64,000 nt of DNA, from positions 92,832-156,831 of the forward strand of contig NZ_JAFKEC010000007.1 of NCBI RefSeq assembly GCF_017848315.1, in the 5' to 3' direction. Position numbers and translations under genes: made by a program. This DNA is from Pseudomonas palmensis. Its GTDB lineage: Bacteria > Pseudomonadota > Gammaproteobacteria > Pseudomonadales > Pseudomonadaceae. The notes under the pieces were generated by a model. The model ran no database searches, had not been told where the DNA came from, and was given only the letters and a program-made list of their open reading frames with translations. Shown piece by piece: positions 24,390-32,662 of this stretch (position 1 is its first letter; each line of letters opens with the position of its first letter).

Positions 24390-24405
24390 GTGAAAAAAAT
24401 GTCAG
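24390..24405 (-). promoter_or_regulatory. ColR-type box upstream of the PAP2 gene
   Basis: On the reverse strand these 16 bases read CTGACATTTTTTTCAC. They match the ColR consensus I recall from P. putida, YYNASNNYTTTTTCAC. The 3' side faces the PAP2 gene, 71 bases from its start. It also lies about 95 bases before colR, so it could affect both. The same 16 bases recur at 26489-26504. Confidence 0.7.
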
Positions 24406-24499
24406 TTGCGATTAAATCCATGCGGCGCTGGCGGGGCCTGGACGATGGCCTTAAGCTGCGCCTGCCAAGCAGGCAAACGAGGACGGGGGAGAGGTACCG

Positions 24500-25183
24500 A
24501 TGCGAATTCTACTGGTTGAAGACAACCGCGATATCCTGGCCAACCTGGCCGATTACCTGGGCCTCAAGGGCTACACCGTCGACTGCGCCCAGGACGGCCT
24601 GTCGGGCCTGCACCTGGCTGCCACCGAGCACTACGACCTGATCGTGCTCGACATCATGCTGCCCGGCATCGACGGCTACACGCTGTGCAAGCGCCTGCGC
24701 GAGGATGCCCGGCGCGATACCCCGGTGATCATGCTGACCGCCCGCGACCAGCTCGACGACCGCCTGCAGGGCTTTCGCTCCGGCGCCGACGACTACCTGC
24801 TCAAGCCGTTCGCCCTGTCGGAACTGGCCGCGCGCATCGAAGCGGTGCTGCGCCGGGCCCAGGGCGGTGGCCGGCGCAGCCTGAACGTCGGCGACCTGAG
24901 CTACGACCTCGACACCCTGGAGGTCACCCGTCAGGGCAAGTTCCTCAAGCTCAACCCGGTCGGCCTCAAGCTGCTTGCAGTGCTGATGCAGAAGAGCCCC
25001 CACGTGCTGCGCCGCGAGGTACTGGAAGAAGCCCTGTGGGGCGACGACTGCCCCGACAGTGACAGCCTGCGCAGCCACGTCCACCAGTTGCGCCAGGTGA
25101 TCGACAAGCCATTCGACAAGCCCCTGCTGCATACCGTGCACGGTGTTGGCTATCGACTGGCCGAGGGTCGTGATGGAGTTTAA
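24500..25183 (+). CDS. colR: Response regulator ColR
   Basis: OmpR/PhoB-type DNA-binding regulator of 227 residues. The receiver domain has acidic Asp8, phosphoacceptor Asp51 in IVLDIMLPG, and Lys in LLKPFAL. The C-terminal winged helix ends HTVHGVGYRL. In P. putida ColR responds to excess zinc, iron and other metals and controls outer-membrane maintenance genes. The colR-colS overlap, flanking PAP2 and methyltransferase-inaA genes, and two ColR-type boxes identify it beyond general family membership. Confidence 0.92.
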   Translation: MRILLVEDNRDILANLADYLGLKGYTVDCAQDGLSGLHLAATEHYDLIVLDIMLPGIDGYTLCKRLREDARRDTPVIMLTARDQLDDRLQGFRSGADDYLLKPFALSELAARIEAVLRRAQGGGRRSLNVGDLSYDLDTLEVTRQGKFLKLNPVGLKLLAVLMQKSPHVLRREVLEEALWGDDCPDSDSLRSHVHQLRQVIDKPFDKPLLHTVHGVGYRLAEGRDGV

Positions 25184-26474
25184 GCAAAGCCTTGCCCAGC
25201 GCATCATCATCGCCTTCGCGCTGATGAGCGCGCTGGTGGCCGGGGCCTTCGCCTTCGGCATCGTGGCCACCGTGCACCTGGTGGAAGAGCGCCTGATCTC
25301 CTCGGTACTGGGGGGCGACCTCAAGCGCATGCTGCTGATGGACAGCGTATCGGAGTGGAGCCACCGCCCGCGGCCCGACCAGTTGTTCTACTACAGTGGC
25401 GGGCGCGACGACTTCGACCTGCCCAAGGACCTGCGCCACCTCACCCCGGGGTTTCACGAAGTGTTTCGCGAGCACCTGTCGTACCACGCCATGGTCGAGG
25501 TGGTGGACGGGCGGCACTACGTGCTGCTGCAGGACCAGAGCGATTTCGAAGAACGCGAGCGCGTGCTGTTCGCCGTGGTGGTGGTGGGCTTCGTGCTCAG
25601 CCTGGCACTGGCGGTATTTCTCGGCTGGGTGTTGGCACGGCGGGTGATGGCCCCGGTGATCCGGCTGGCGCGCCAGGTGCGCCACCGCGACCAGTTGCTG
25701 GGCCTGGCGCCGCCCCTGGCGCCGGACTACGCGGCCGACGAAGTGGGGCAACTGGCGGTGGCCTTCGACGCCACCCTGGGGCGCCTGCGCGATGCACTGA
25801 CCCGCGAGCGGCTGTTCACCAGCGATGTCAGCCATGAACTGCGCACGCCCCTGATGGTGCTGGCCAGCTCGTGCGAGCTGCTGCTGGAGAACCCGGCCAT
25901 CGACAATCGCGCCCGCGCCCAGGTCGAACGCATTTCGCGGGCCACCGAAGAAATGCGCGAGCTGGTGCAGACCTTCCTCATGCTCGCCCGCGCCCAGCGC
26001 GACGAGGGTGCCGTCGCTTCGCGGGCAAGCCTGCGTGAGGTGGGCAACGAACTGATCGGCGTCTGGCGCGACACCATCGAGCAGAAGGGGCTGACCCTCA
26101 CCTACCACGACACCGGCGCGCTGCCCACCCTGTACAACGCCACGTTCCTGCAATCGGTGATGGGCAACCTGCTGCGCAATGCGGCGCACTACACCGACCA
26201 GGGGTACATCCGCCTCACCCTGGAGCCCGATGGCTTCACCGTCGAGGACAGCGGCGTGGGAATTCCCGAGGAGCATCGCGAGGCCATGTTCCAGCCGTTC
26301 GTGCGCGGCGGCGAAAAACGCGGGGAAGGGCTCGGGCTGGGCCTGTCTCTGGTGCAGCGGATCTGCGAGGACCAGGGCTGGAGCGTCAGCCTGAGCGCCG
26401 CCGAGCCCCATGGTTGCCGGTTCCATGTGAAATTGGGCACGGCCGGGTCGCAGGCCCCCGGAAACACCTTGTAA
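25173..26474 (+). CDS. colS: Sensor histidine kinase ColS
   Basis: Membrane kinase of 433 residues that phosphorylates ColR. Two membrane helices (about 12-34 and 131-155) flank a roughly 95-residue periplasmic loop. Metal-sensing residues described for P. putida ColS are in place: His35, Glu38, His95, Glu96 and the ExxE pair Glu126/Glu129 (FEERE). HAMP follows, then the H-box DVSHELRTPLMVL with His221, and ATP boxes GNLLRNAAHYT, VEDSGVGIP and GLGLGLSLVQRI. ATG 25173 overlaps the colR stop by 11 bases. Confidence 0.92.
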   Translation: MEFKQSLAQRIIIAFALMSALVAGAFAFGIVATVHLVEERLISSVLGGDLKRMLLMDSVSEWSHRPRPDQLFYYSGGRDDFDLPKDLRHLTPGFHEVFREHLSYHAMVEVVDGRHYVLLQDQSDFEERERVLFAVVVVGFVLSLALAVFLGWVLARRVMAPVIRLARQVRHRDQLLGLAPPLAPDYAADEVGQLAVAFDATLGRLRDALTRERLFTSDVSHELRTPLMVLASSCELLLENPAIDNRARAQVERISRATEEMRELVQTFLMLARAQRDEGAVASRASLREVGNELIGVWRDTIEQKGLTLTYHDTGALPTLYNATFLQSVMGNLLRNAAHYTDQGYIRLTLEPDGFTVEDSGVGIPEEHREAMFQPFVRGGEKRGEGLGLGLSLVQRICEDQGWSVSLSAAEPHGCRFHVKLGTAGSQAPGNTL

Positions 26475-26488
26475 CTTACCGACGCAAC

Positions 26489-26504
26489 CTGACATTTTTT
26501 TCAC
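26489..26504 (+). promoter_or_regulatory. ColR-type box upstream of the methyltransferase-inaA operon
   Basis: CTGACATTTTTTTCAC, identical over 16 bases to the box at 24390-24405, ends 67 bases before the methyltransferase start and begins 15 bases after the colS stop. Matching spacing in front of two flanking units argues for a real ColR operator. Confidence 0.75.
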
Positions 26505-26571
26505 GTTCGCATGACCTGACGCCAACGTCGCCCTGCTTAAGGTAGGCGGCATTGGAGTCAGGAGATGCACC

Positions 26572-27252
26572 ATGCGCAGTCCCATCAAGCTCAAGTTTTC
26601 CGAAAAGTACGACGAGCAGCACGCTCAACAGTACCTGCACAAGCACCAGGACGGCATTGCCCGCCGCTTGTCCCACCAGCGTGACGAGCAATTGGCCCGG
26701 CGTGCCCTGGCGCTGGCCGGCGAGCCTGGCCTGGTGCTGGACCTGCCCAGCGGTGCCGGCCGTTTCTGGCCGCTGCTGGCCGAAAAGGCCAACCGCGTGA
26801 TCATCGGCGCCGACAATTCCGCCGCCATGCTGCAGATCGCCTGCGGGTCGCAACCGGCAGAAGTGGTCAAACGGGTACGGCCCTTGCAGACATCAGCCTT
26901 CGCCATCGATCTGCCGGACAACGCGGTAGACAGCATTTTCTGCATGCGGCTGTTCCACCACATTGGCGAAGCGGCCCATCGCAAGGCGATTCTTTCGGAG
27001 TTTCAACGGGTTAGCCGCGACAGCGTGATCATCTCGTTGTGGGTGGACGGCAACATCAAGGCCTGGCGGCGTAAGCGCCTGGAAGCACGCCGTAACAACG
27101 GGCAGGCCGATGGCAGTTACCAGAACCGTTTTGTGTTACCAGCTGCTACGGTTGAACAGGAGTTCGAGGCCGCAGGTTTCCGTATTCAGGAACGAATGGA
27201 CTTTTTGCCGTTCTATGCGATGTGGCGAGTTTACGTATTGCGCAAGGGGTGA
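26572..27252 (+). CDS. Class I SAM-dependent methyltransferase, ColR-linked
   Basis: A 226-residue protein. LVLDLPSGAGRFWPLLAE (about residue 60) is the SAM-binding motif I, VIIGADNSAAML is motif II, and DLPDNAVDSIFCMRLFHHI resembles motifs III/IV of small-molecule methyltransferases. It matches the gene called orf222 downstream of colRS in P. putida literature. It is followed by inaA with 4 bases between, so both should be one transcript. Its substrate is unknown; an LPS or lipid-related target would fit its neighbours but is inferred. Confidence 0.82.
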   Translation: MRSPIKLKFSEKYDEQHAQQYLHKHQDGIARRLSHQRDEQLARRALALAGEPGLVLDLPSGAGRFWPLLAEKANRVIIGADNSAAMLQIACGSQPAEVVKRVRPLQTSAFAIDLPDNAVDSIFCMRLFHHIGEAAHRKAILSEFQRVSRDSVIISLWVDGNIKAWRRKRLEARRNNGQADGSYQNRFVLPAATVEQEFEAAGFRIQERMDFLPFYAMWRVYVLRKG

Positions 27253-27256
27253 AGGA

Positions 27257-27970
27257 ATGGCTGTGGAAGGAACGGGCGGTACGGCGGTCTCGGATCAATT
27301 CGATTACTTCTGGCAGCGCCAGGGCGAGTGGGTGGAGGCACCCAACCAGCGGCGTGGCGGCGAAAGCGGCGTGCAGCGCCTGAGCGACGAGACGGGCCAT
27401 CTGCTGTATGCCAAGCGCCAGGTCGGGCATATCTACCGCAGCCTGCTGCACCCCTTCGGTCGCCCCACGGTATTGCGTGAGTTCGCTGCCCTGAGCAGTT
27501 TCGAGCAGTTGGGCGTGCGGGTGCCGCATATCGTCTATTGCGGCGTGGAGCGCGATGCCCAGCACCAGTGGCGGGCGCTGCTGGTCAGCGAGGCGCTGGA
27601 TGGTTTCGAGGAGATCGACCTGTGGTACGCCGGCGGCGGGCGCGAGCAGCACGGCGAGGCGCTGCACGACCGGGTGCTCGAGGACCTGGCCGGCAACCTG
27701 GCGCGCATGCACCGCGGGCACTGGCAGCATGGCTGCCTGTACAGCAAGCATATTTTCGTGAAGGTGACCGGCGAGGGCGCGGATGCGCGTGCCGAGGTCG
27801 CCTTGCTGGACCTGGAGAAGTGCCGCCGGCGCATCAGCTGCCAGCGTGCGGCCGCCAATGACCTGAAGCAACTGCGCCGCCATTCGTCGTGGAACGATGC
27901 GGACTGGAAGAAGTTGCTCTACTTTTACGAAGTGGCGTTTGGCAGCGCTGTCAAAGGTTTAGAGCAATGA
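27257..27970 (+). CDS. inaA: InaA/WapQ-like lipopolysaccharide kinase
   Basis: A 237-residue protein of the Rfa/KdkA-type kinase family. It shows GHIYRSLLHPFGRPTVLREFAAL in the N-lobe, NLARMHRGHWQHGCLYSKH as catalytic loop region, and VALLDLEKCRRR containing the metal-binding Asp. Related enzymes phosphorylate core heptose or Kdo of LPS, stabilising the outer membrane. ATG 27257 follows the methyltransferase stop by 4 bases with a GGTGAAGG site, and a small exported-protein gene overlaps its stop. Confidence 0.87.
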   Translation: MAVEGTGGTAVSDQFDYFWQRQGEWVEAPNQRRGGESGVQRLSDETGHLLYAKRQVGHIYRSLLHPFGRPTVLREFAALSSFEQLGVRVPHIVYCGVERDAQHQWRALLVSEALDGFEEIDLWYAGGGREQHGEALHDRVLEDLAGNLARMHRGHWQHGCLYSKHIFVKVTGEGADARAEVALLDLEKCRRRISCQRAAANDLKQLRRHSSWNDADWKKLLYFYEVAFGSAVKGLEQ

Positions 27971-28194
27971 AACTAGAAATAGCACGAGGTTTGTTTCTGC
28001 TTGTGGCGTTGGCGGTGGCTTCGGTGGCTTTCGCCGCGTGGGAGGAGCCGCGTCCGCAGGTGCTCAGTTCCATCGACCTGGGCGCGCAGTGCCCGCTGCC
28101 GCGGACGGCCAAGCCGGTCGTCACGGCGCAACCGGACCATGACCTGCTGTTGTTCCTGTTCGGCATGAGCCGGGGGCTGCGCTCCAACGGGTGA
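27967..28194 (+). CDS. Small exported protein, third gene of the ColR-linked operon
   Basis: A 75-residue protein whose ATG (27967) overlaps the inaA stop as ATGA. Residues 1-25 form a clear signal peptide or anchor (MKLEIARGLFLLVALAVAS). The remainder is short, with one cysteine (CPLP) and a second hydrophobic stretch (DLLLFLFGM). I do not recognise the family. Coupling to inaA suggests a role at the envelope. A REP pair begins ten bases after its stop. Confidence 0.7.
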   Translation: MKLEIARGLFLLVALAVASVAFAAWEEPRPQVLSSIDLGAQCPLPRTAKPVVTAQPDHDLLLFLFGMSRGLRSNG

Positions 28195-28203
28195 TGAAGT
28201 GTA

Positions 28204-28271
28204 TCGGCGCGGGTCAAGCCCGCTCCCACAGGGTTGCAGTGATCCTTGCGGGAGCGGGCTTGACCCGCGAT
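28204..28271. repeat. REP pair (inverted), CGGGTCAAGCCCGC type
   Basis: CGCGGGTCAAGCCCGCTCCCACAG faces its inverse GGGAGCGGGCTTGACCCGCG across about 20 bases, between the ends of two convergent units (the ColR-linked operon and the RND genes). Confidence 0.9.
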
Positions 28272-28275
28272 GCGT

Positions 28276-31200
28276 TCAACTCGATTCCAGCGCCGTACTT
28301 GGCATTTCCTTCCTGGCCAGCAACGTGTACACGCACGGCAACACGAACAACGTGAACAGCGTGCCCACCGACATCCCGGTGGCGATCACCATGCCGATGT
28401 CGAACCGACTCACCGCCCCGGCGCCCGTCGCCAGTATCAGCGGCACCATGCCGAATACCATCGCCGCCGTGGTCATCAGCACCGGCCGCAGGCGTATCGC
28501 TGCCGCTTCCTCTACGGCATCCCGCGCAGTCAGCCCCTTGTGCAGGCGCAACTGGTTGGCGAACTCGACGATCAGGATGCCGTGCTTGCTGATCAGCCCG
28601 ATCAGCGTCACCAGCCCCACCTGGGTGTAGATGTTCATGCTCGACCACCCCAGAAACAGCGGGATCAATGCTCCACAGATCGACAGGGGCACCGTCACCA
28701 GGATCACCAGCGGGTCGCGGAAACTCTCGAACTGCGCCGCCAGCACCAGAAAGATGATCGCCAGTGCCAGGCCGAAGGTCACCCACAGCGCACTGCCTTC
28801 CTGCACGAACTGACGTGCCTGCCCGCTGTAGTCGAAGGCGAAGCCTGCCGGTGCCTCCTGCTGGGCGATGCTGCGCACCGTCTCCAGGGCCTCGCCCATG
28901 CTCACCAGCGGGAAGCCCTGGATGATCGCCGAGTTCAGCTGCTGGAACTGGTTGAGCTGGCGCGGCCGCGCGCGGTCGCTGACGCTGATCAGGGTCGACA
29001 GGGGCAGCATCCGGCCCTGCTCGTTCTTCACGTAGTAGTTGTTCAGCCAGCCGGGGTTGTCGCGGTAGGCCTGCTCGACCTGGGCGATCACCTTGTAGCT
29101 GCGCCCCTCGATGGTGAAGCGGTTGATCTCGGCCTCGCCCAGCAGCGTGGCCAGGGTGCCGCCCAGGGCATCCATCGACACCCCCATCTGCGCCGCCTTG
29201 GCCCGGTCGATATCCACCACCACCTCCGGCTTGTCGAATGCCAGGTCGATGTCCAGGAAGGCGAACTTGCCCGAGGCCTGGGCGCGGTCCTTGACCCGCT
29301 GCGCCACTTCCAGCAACGACACGTAGTCATTCGGCGTGTTGATCACGAAGGCGAATGGCAGGCCTTCGCCGGTGCCCGGCAGGGAGGGCAGGTTGAAGCC
29401 GAAGATCTGCAGGCCGCTGATGGTCGCCAGCTTGGCCTGCACCTCGGGCAGCAACTCCATCTGGGTGCGGCTGCGCTGGTTCCACGGCTTGAGCAGAAAG
29501 CCGCCGATGCCCGATTGCACGCCGTTGAAGCCGTTGATCTGGAACGAGGAGTAGTACTCGGGGAATGACTTGAAGATCGTGATGAACTCGTCGGTGTAGG
29601 CGTTCAGGTAATCGAGGTTGGCCGGTTGCGGGGCGGTGGCCATCATGAAGATGATGCCCTGGTCTTCGTCCGGGGCCAGCTCGTTCTTGCTGAACATCAG
29701 AAACACCGGGATCAGGCACAGCACGATCAGGGCGAACACAATCACCACCGGCCGGGTCTCGAGGGTGCCGTGCAAAAGCGTCTGGTAGCGGCGCTTGAGC
29801 CGCTCGAACAGTTGGTCGAGACGATGGGCCAGGCCGCTGGGGTTCTGCTCCGGGCGCAGCAGCAGGGCACACATCATCGGCGACAGGGTCAGCGCGACGA
29901 TGCCGGAAATCACCACGGCCCCGGCCAGGGTCAGGGCGAACTCCTTGAACAGGGCCCCGGTGAGGCCCTCCAGGAAACCGATGGGGGCGTACACCGCCGC
30001 CAGGGTGATGGTCATCGAGACCACCGGCATGGCGATCTCCCGGGCGCCTTCCAGCGCGGCGTCGAACGGCGTCTTGCCCTCCTCGATATGGCGGTGGATG
30101 TTCTCCACCACCACGATCGCATCGTCCACCACCAGGCCGATGGCCAACACCATCGCCAGCAGCGTCAACAGGTTCAGCGAGTAGCCCATCAATTGCATGA
30201 AGAACAGCACGCCGATCATCGACAGCGGGATGGTGATCACCGGGATCAGCACCGAGCGCAGCGCGCCGAGAAACAGGAACACCACCACGATCACGATCAG
30301 CACCGCCTCGACCAGGGTCTTGACCACCTCGTCGATGGAGGCCTGGATGAACAGCGTGGCGTCATAGGCGATGGAGGCCTTGAGGTTGGGCGGCAACTGC
30401 GCTTCCAGCTCCGGCATCAGCTTGCGCACCTCCTTGATCACGTCCAGCGGGTTGGCGGCCGGGGTGGCCTTGATGCCGATGTACACCGACGGCGTGCCGT
30501 CGAACGAGCTGACCGTGTCGTAGTTCTCCGCGCCCATCTCCACCCGTGCCACATCGCCCAGCAGCACGCGGCTGTCGCCCTTGGTCTTGAGCGGGATGGC
30601 GGCGAAGGCTTCGGCCGACTTGAGTTCGGTGGTGGCGTTGATGCTGGTGACCACGTACTGGCCCTTGACCTCGCCGGCGGCGGACAGGAAGTTGTAGCGG
30701 CGCACCGCGGCAGTCACATCGCCGGCGCTCAGGCCGTAGCCGGCCAGCTTCACCGGGTCGATCCACAGGCGCATGGCGAACACCTGGTTGCCGAGAATCT
30801 CGGCTTCGGCCATGCCGGGCAGGGTGGCGAGCTTGGGCTGGATCACCCGCGACAGGTAGTCGGTGATCTGCGGGTTGCTCAGCTCCTTGCTGTAGAAGCT
30901 GATGTACATCAGCGCCGAGGCATCGGCGGCCTCCTTGCTCAGCACCGGGTCCTCGGCGTCCTGGGGCAGCTTGTTCTTGACCTCGTTGGCCTTGGCCAGC
31001 AGCTCGGTGAACAGCCGGTCGCTGTCGGAGCCGATGCGCGCGTAGATCGAGATCACCGAAAAATTCTGCCGGCTCACCGAGGTCATGTAGTCAATGCCTT
31101 CGGCACTGGCCAGGCTCTGCTGCAGGGGCTGGGTGATGTAGCCCTGGATGGTTTCGGCGTTGGCCCCTGGGTAAGCGGTGGTCACCGTGATCAGGGCGTT

Positions 31201-31323
31201 TTCCATCTGCGGGTACTGGCGGATCGGCAGTTTGCTCCAGGCCTGGAACCCCAGCAGCACGATCAGCAGGCTGACCACGCTGGCCAGCACCGGGCGACGG
31301 ATGAACGGGTCGGTAAAGGCCAT
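28276..31323 (-). CDS. mexW: RND multidrug efflux permease (MexW-like)
   Basis: A 1015-residue HAE1-type inner-membrane pump. Twelve membrane helices and two large periplasmic loops are evident. The helix-4 proton relay GLVVDDAIVVVENI with the Asp pair is intact (about residue 405), and the start MAFTDPFIRRPVLASVVSLLI is typical. The name follows gene order: in PAO1 the mexVW genes sit between the imelysin cluster and the colRS region, as here. No outer-membrane channel gene is adjacent, so it presumably uses OprM or TtgC from elsewhere. Substrates cannot be read from sequence. Confidence 0.85.
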   Translation of the reverse strand: MAFTDPFIRRPVLASVVSLLIVLLGFQAWSKLPIRQYPQMENALITVTTAYPGANAETIQGYITQPLQQSLASAEGIDYMTSVSRQNFSVISIYARIGSDSDRLFTELLAKANEVKNKLPQDAEDPVLSKEAADASALMYISFYSKELSNPQITDYLSRVIQPKLATLPGMAEAEILGNQVFAMRLWIDPVKLAGYGLSAGDVTAAVRRYNFLSAAGEVKGQYVVTSINATTELKSAEAFAAIPLKTKGDSRVLLGDVARVEMGAENYDTVSSFDGTPSVYIGIKATPAANPLDVIKEVRKLMPELEAQLPPNLKASIAYDATLFIQASIDEVVKTLVEAVLIVIVVVFLFLGALRSVLIPVITIPLSMIGVLFFMQLMGYSLNLLTLLAMVLAIGLVVDDAIVVVENIHRHIEEGKTPFDAALEGAREIAMPVVSMTITLAAVYAPIGFLEGLTGALFKEFALTLAGAVVISGIVALTLSPMMCALLLRPEQNPSGLAHRLDQLFERLKRRYQTLLHGTLETRPVVIVFALIVLCLIPVFLMFSKNELAPDEDQGIIFMMATAPQPANLDYLNAYTDEFITIFKSFPEYYSSFQINGFNGVQSGIGGFLLKPWNQRSRTQMELLPEVQAKLATISGLQIFGFNLPSLPGTGEGLPFAFVINTPNDYVSLLEVAQRVKDRAQASGKFAFLDIDLAFDKPEVVVDIDRAKAAQMGVSMDALGGTLATLLGEAEINRFTIEGRSYKVIAQVEQAYRDNPGWLNNYYVKNEQGRMLPLSTLISVSDRARPRQLNQFQQLNSAIIQGFPLVSMGEALETVRSIAQQEAPAGFAFDYSGQARQFVQEGSALWVTFGLALAIIFLVLAAQFESFRDPLVILVTVPLSICGALIPLFLGWSSMNIYTQVGLVTLIGLISKHGILIVEFANQLRLHKGLTARDAVEEAAAIRLRPVLMTTAAMVFGMVPLILATGAGAVSRFDIGMVIATGMSVGTLFTLFVLPCVYTLLARKEMPSTALESS

Positions 31324-31336
31324 GGCGGTTCCTTGG

Positions 31337-32488
31337 TCAGTCGGCGCCGGGCTGGCTGGTCGGTTCGGCTTGCAGGGTCTTGTCGGCGCTCAGGGTGACG
31401 GCAGCGCCCTGGGTCAGCTTCAACTGGCCGGCGGTGACCACCGTTTCGCCGGGCGTGAGGCCCTTGGCGATCACCACCAGGCCGTCGCGGCGCTCGCCGG
31501 TCTCGACGAAGCGCCGCTCGGCGATCAGTTGCGGCTGGCCATCGGCCGTGGTCTGCACCTTGCCGTCTTCGGACTTTTGCGGCACGGCGACATACACCGA
31601 GTTGCCATAGAGGGTGTAGGTGACGGCGCTCTGCGGCACCACCACCGCGTTGCGCGGGTTGGGCAGCAACACCTGCAGGCTGGCGAACATGCCCGGCAGC
31701 AACGTGCCGTCGGGGTTGGCCAGGGTGGCGCGCACCTGCAGGTTGCGGGTGGTGTCGTCGACCTTGGGGTTGATCGCGCTGAGGGTGGCGGTGAAGCTGC
31801 GATGCGGGTAGGCGGCCACCGAGACCAGCGCCTGCTGGCCGAGGCTGAGGTTGGGCAGCGCCTGTTCCGGCACGAAGAAGTCGACATACAGGCTGCTCAG
31901 GTCCTGCAGGGTGGCGATCACAGTGCCGCTGGCCAGGTAGCTGCCCAGGTCGACCTGGCGGATACCGATGGTGCCGGTGAACGGCGCGTTGATGCTCTTT
32001 TTCGCCAGGGATGCCTTGAGTTGCGCCACTACCGCCTGGTTGCGCAGCAGTTGGGCGCGCAGGCGGTCGAATTCGCCCTTGGAGATGGCCTGGCTGCCGA
32101 CCAGCTGGCTGCCTCGCTGATAATCCACCTGGGCCAGCCCGAGGTCGGCCTGGGCGGTGCCGAGCAGGGCCGTCTCCACGTCGCTGTCCAGCTGCAGCAG
32201 CAGTTGCCCGGCCTTGACCTGCTGGCCGGATTCGAAGTGCAGGGCCTTGACCGTGCCGGCGATCTCCAGGCTCAGGTCCACCCCTTGCAGGGCCTTGAGG
32301 CTGCCCACGGCGGGCAGGCGGCTTTGCCAGGGCTGCTCGCGCGCCTCGGCGGCGGCGACGCTGACCGGCGGCTTGGGCGCGGAGAACTGCTGGATCTGGC
32401 GGTAGATGGACAAACCCTTGTAGCCGCCCAGGGCCAGCACCAGCAGCAGGACGATACCCAGCATGATGAGCATGCGACGGCGCAGCAT
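31337..32488 (-). CDS. mexV: RND efflux periplasmic adaptor (MexV-like)
   Basis: A 383-residue membrane-fusion protein joining pump and outer-membrane channel. The N-terminus is a single transmembrane anchor (MLIMLGIVLLLVLALGGY) without a lipobox cysteine, unlike MexA. The barrel-sandwich hybrid (about 45-110 and 170-205) surrounds a helical hairpin. INAPFTGTIGIRQVDLGSYL is the classic lipoyl-like signature. It lies 13 bases upstream of the pump gene, so they share a transcript starting near 32520. Confidence 0.88.
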   Translation of the reverse strand: MLRRRMLIMLGIVLLLVLALGGYKGLSIYRQIQQFSAPKPPVSVAAAEAREQPWQSRLPAVGSLKALQGVDLSLEIAGTVKALHFESGQQVKAGQLLLQLDSDVETALLGTAQADLGLAQVDYQRGSQLVGSQAISKGEFDRLRAQLLRNQAVVAQLKASLAKKSINAPFTGTIGIRQVDLGSYLASGTVIATLQDLSSLYVDFFVPEQALPNLSLGQQALVSVAAYPHRSFTATLSAINPKVDDTTRNLQVRATLANPDGTLLPGMFASLQVLLPNPRNAVVVPQSAVTYTLYGNSVYVAVPQKSEDGKVQTTADGQPQLIAERRFVETGERRDGLVVIAKGLTPGETVVTAGQLKLTQGAAVTLSADKTLQAEPTSQPGAD

Positions 32489-32588
32489 GGACCAGCTCCC
32501 TGGAAGCGTTGTTGCGCAAGTCTAGTCGGTCGCGGCGCAGGGGGCGGTGTGCTGGTTCGGTATATTTTATGTTGTCTGTACCGACGTC

Positions 32589-32655
32589 ATCGCGGGTCAA
32601 GCCCGCTCCCACAAGGTTCCAGGTGTTCCCTGTGGGAGCGGGCTTGACCCGCGAT
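32589..32655. repeat. REP pair (inverted), CGGGTCAAGCCCGC type
   Basis: Two near-perfect copies of ATCGCGGGTCAAGCCCGCTCCCACA face each other across about 17 bases. They sit between the mexV-like promoter region and the end of the DUF1513 gene, which stops at 32663. Confidence 0.92.
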
Positions 32656-32662
32656 TGCTATA

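Noticed and set aside
24966..26594. Long reverse frame opposite colS
   Set aside because: Entirely antisense to colS with His/Gln-rich composition and no family resemblance.
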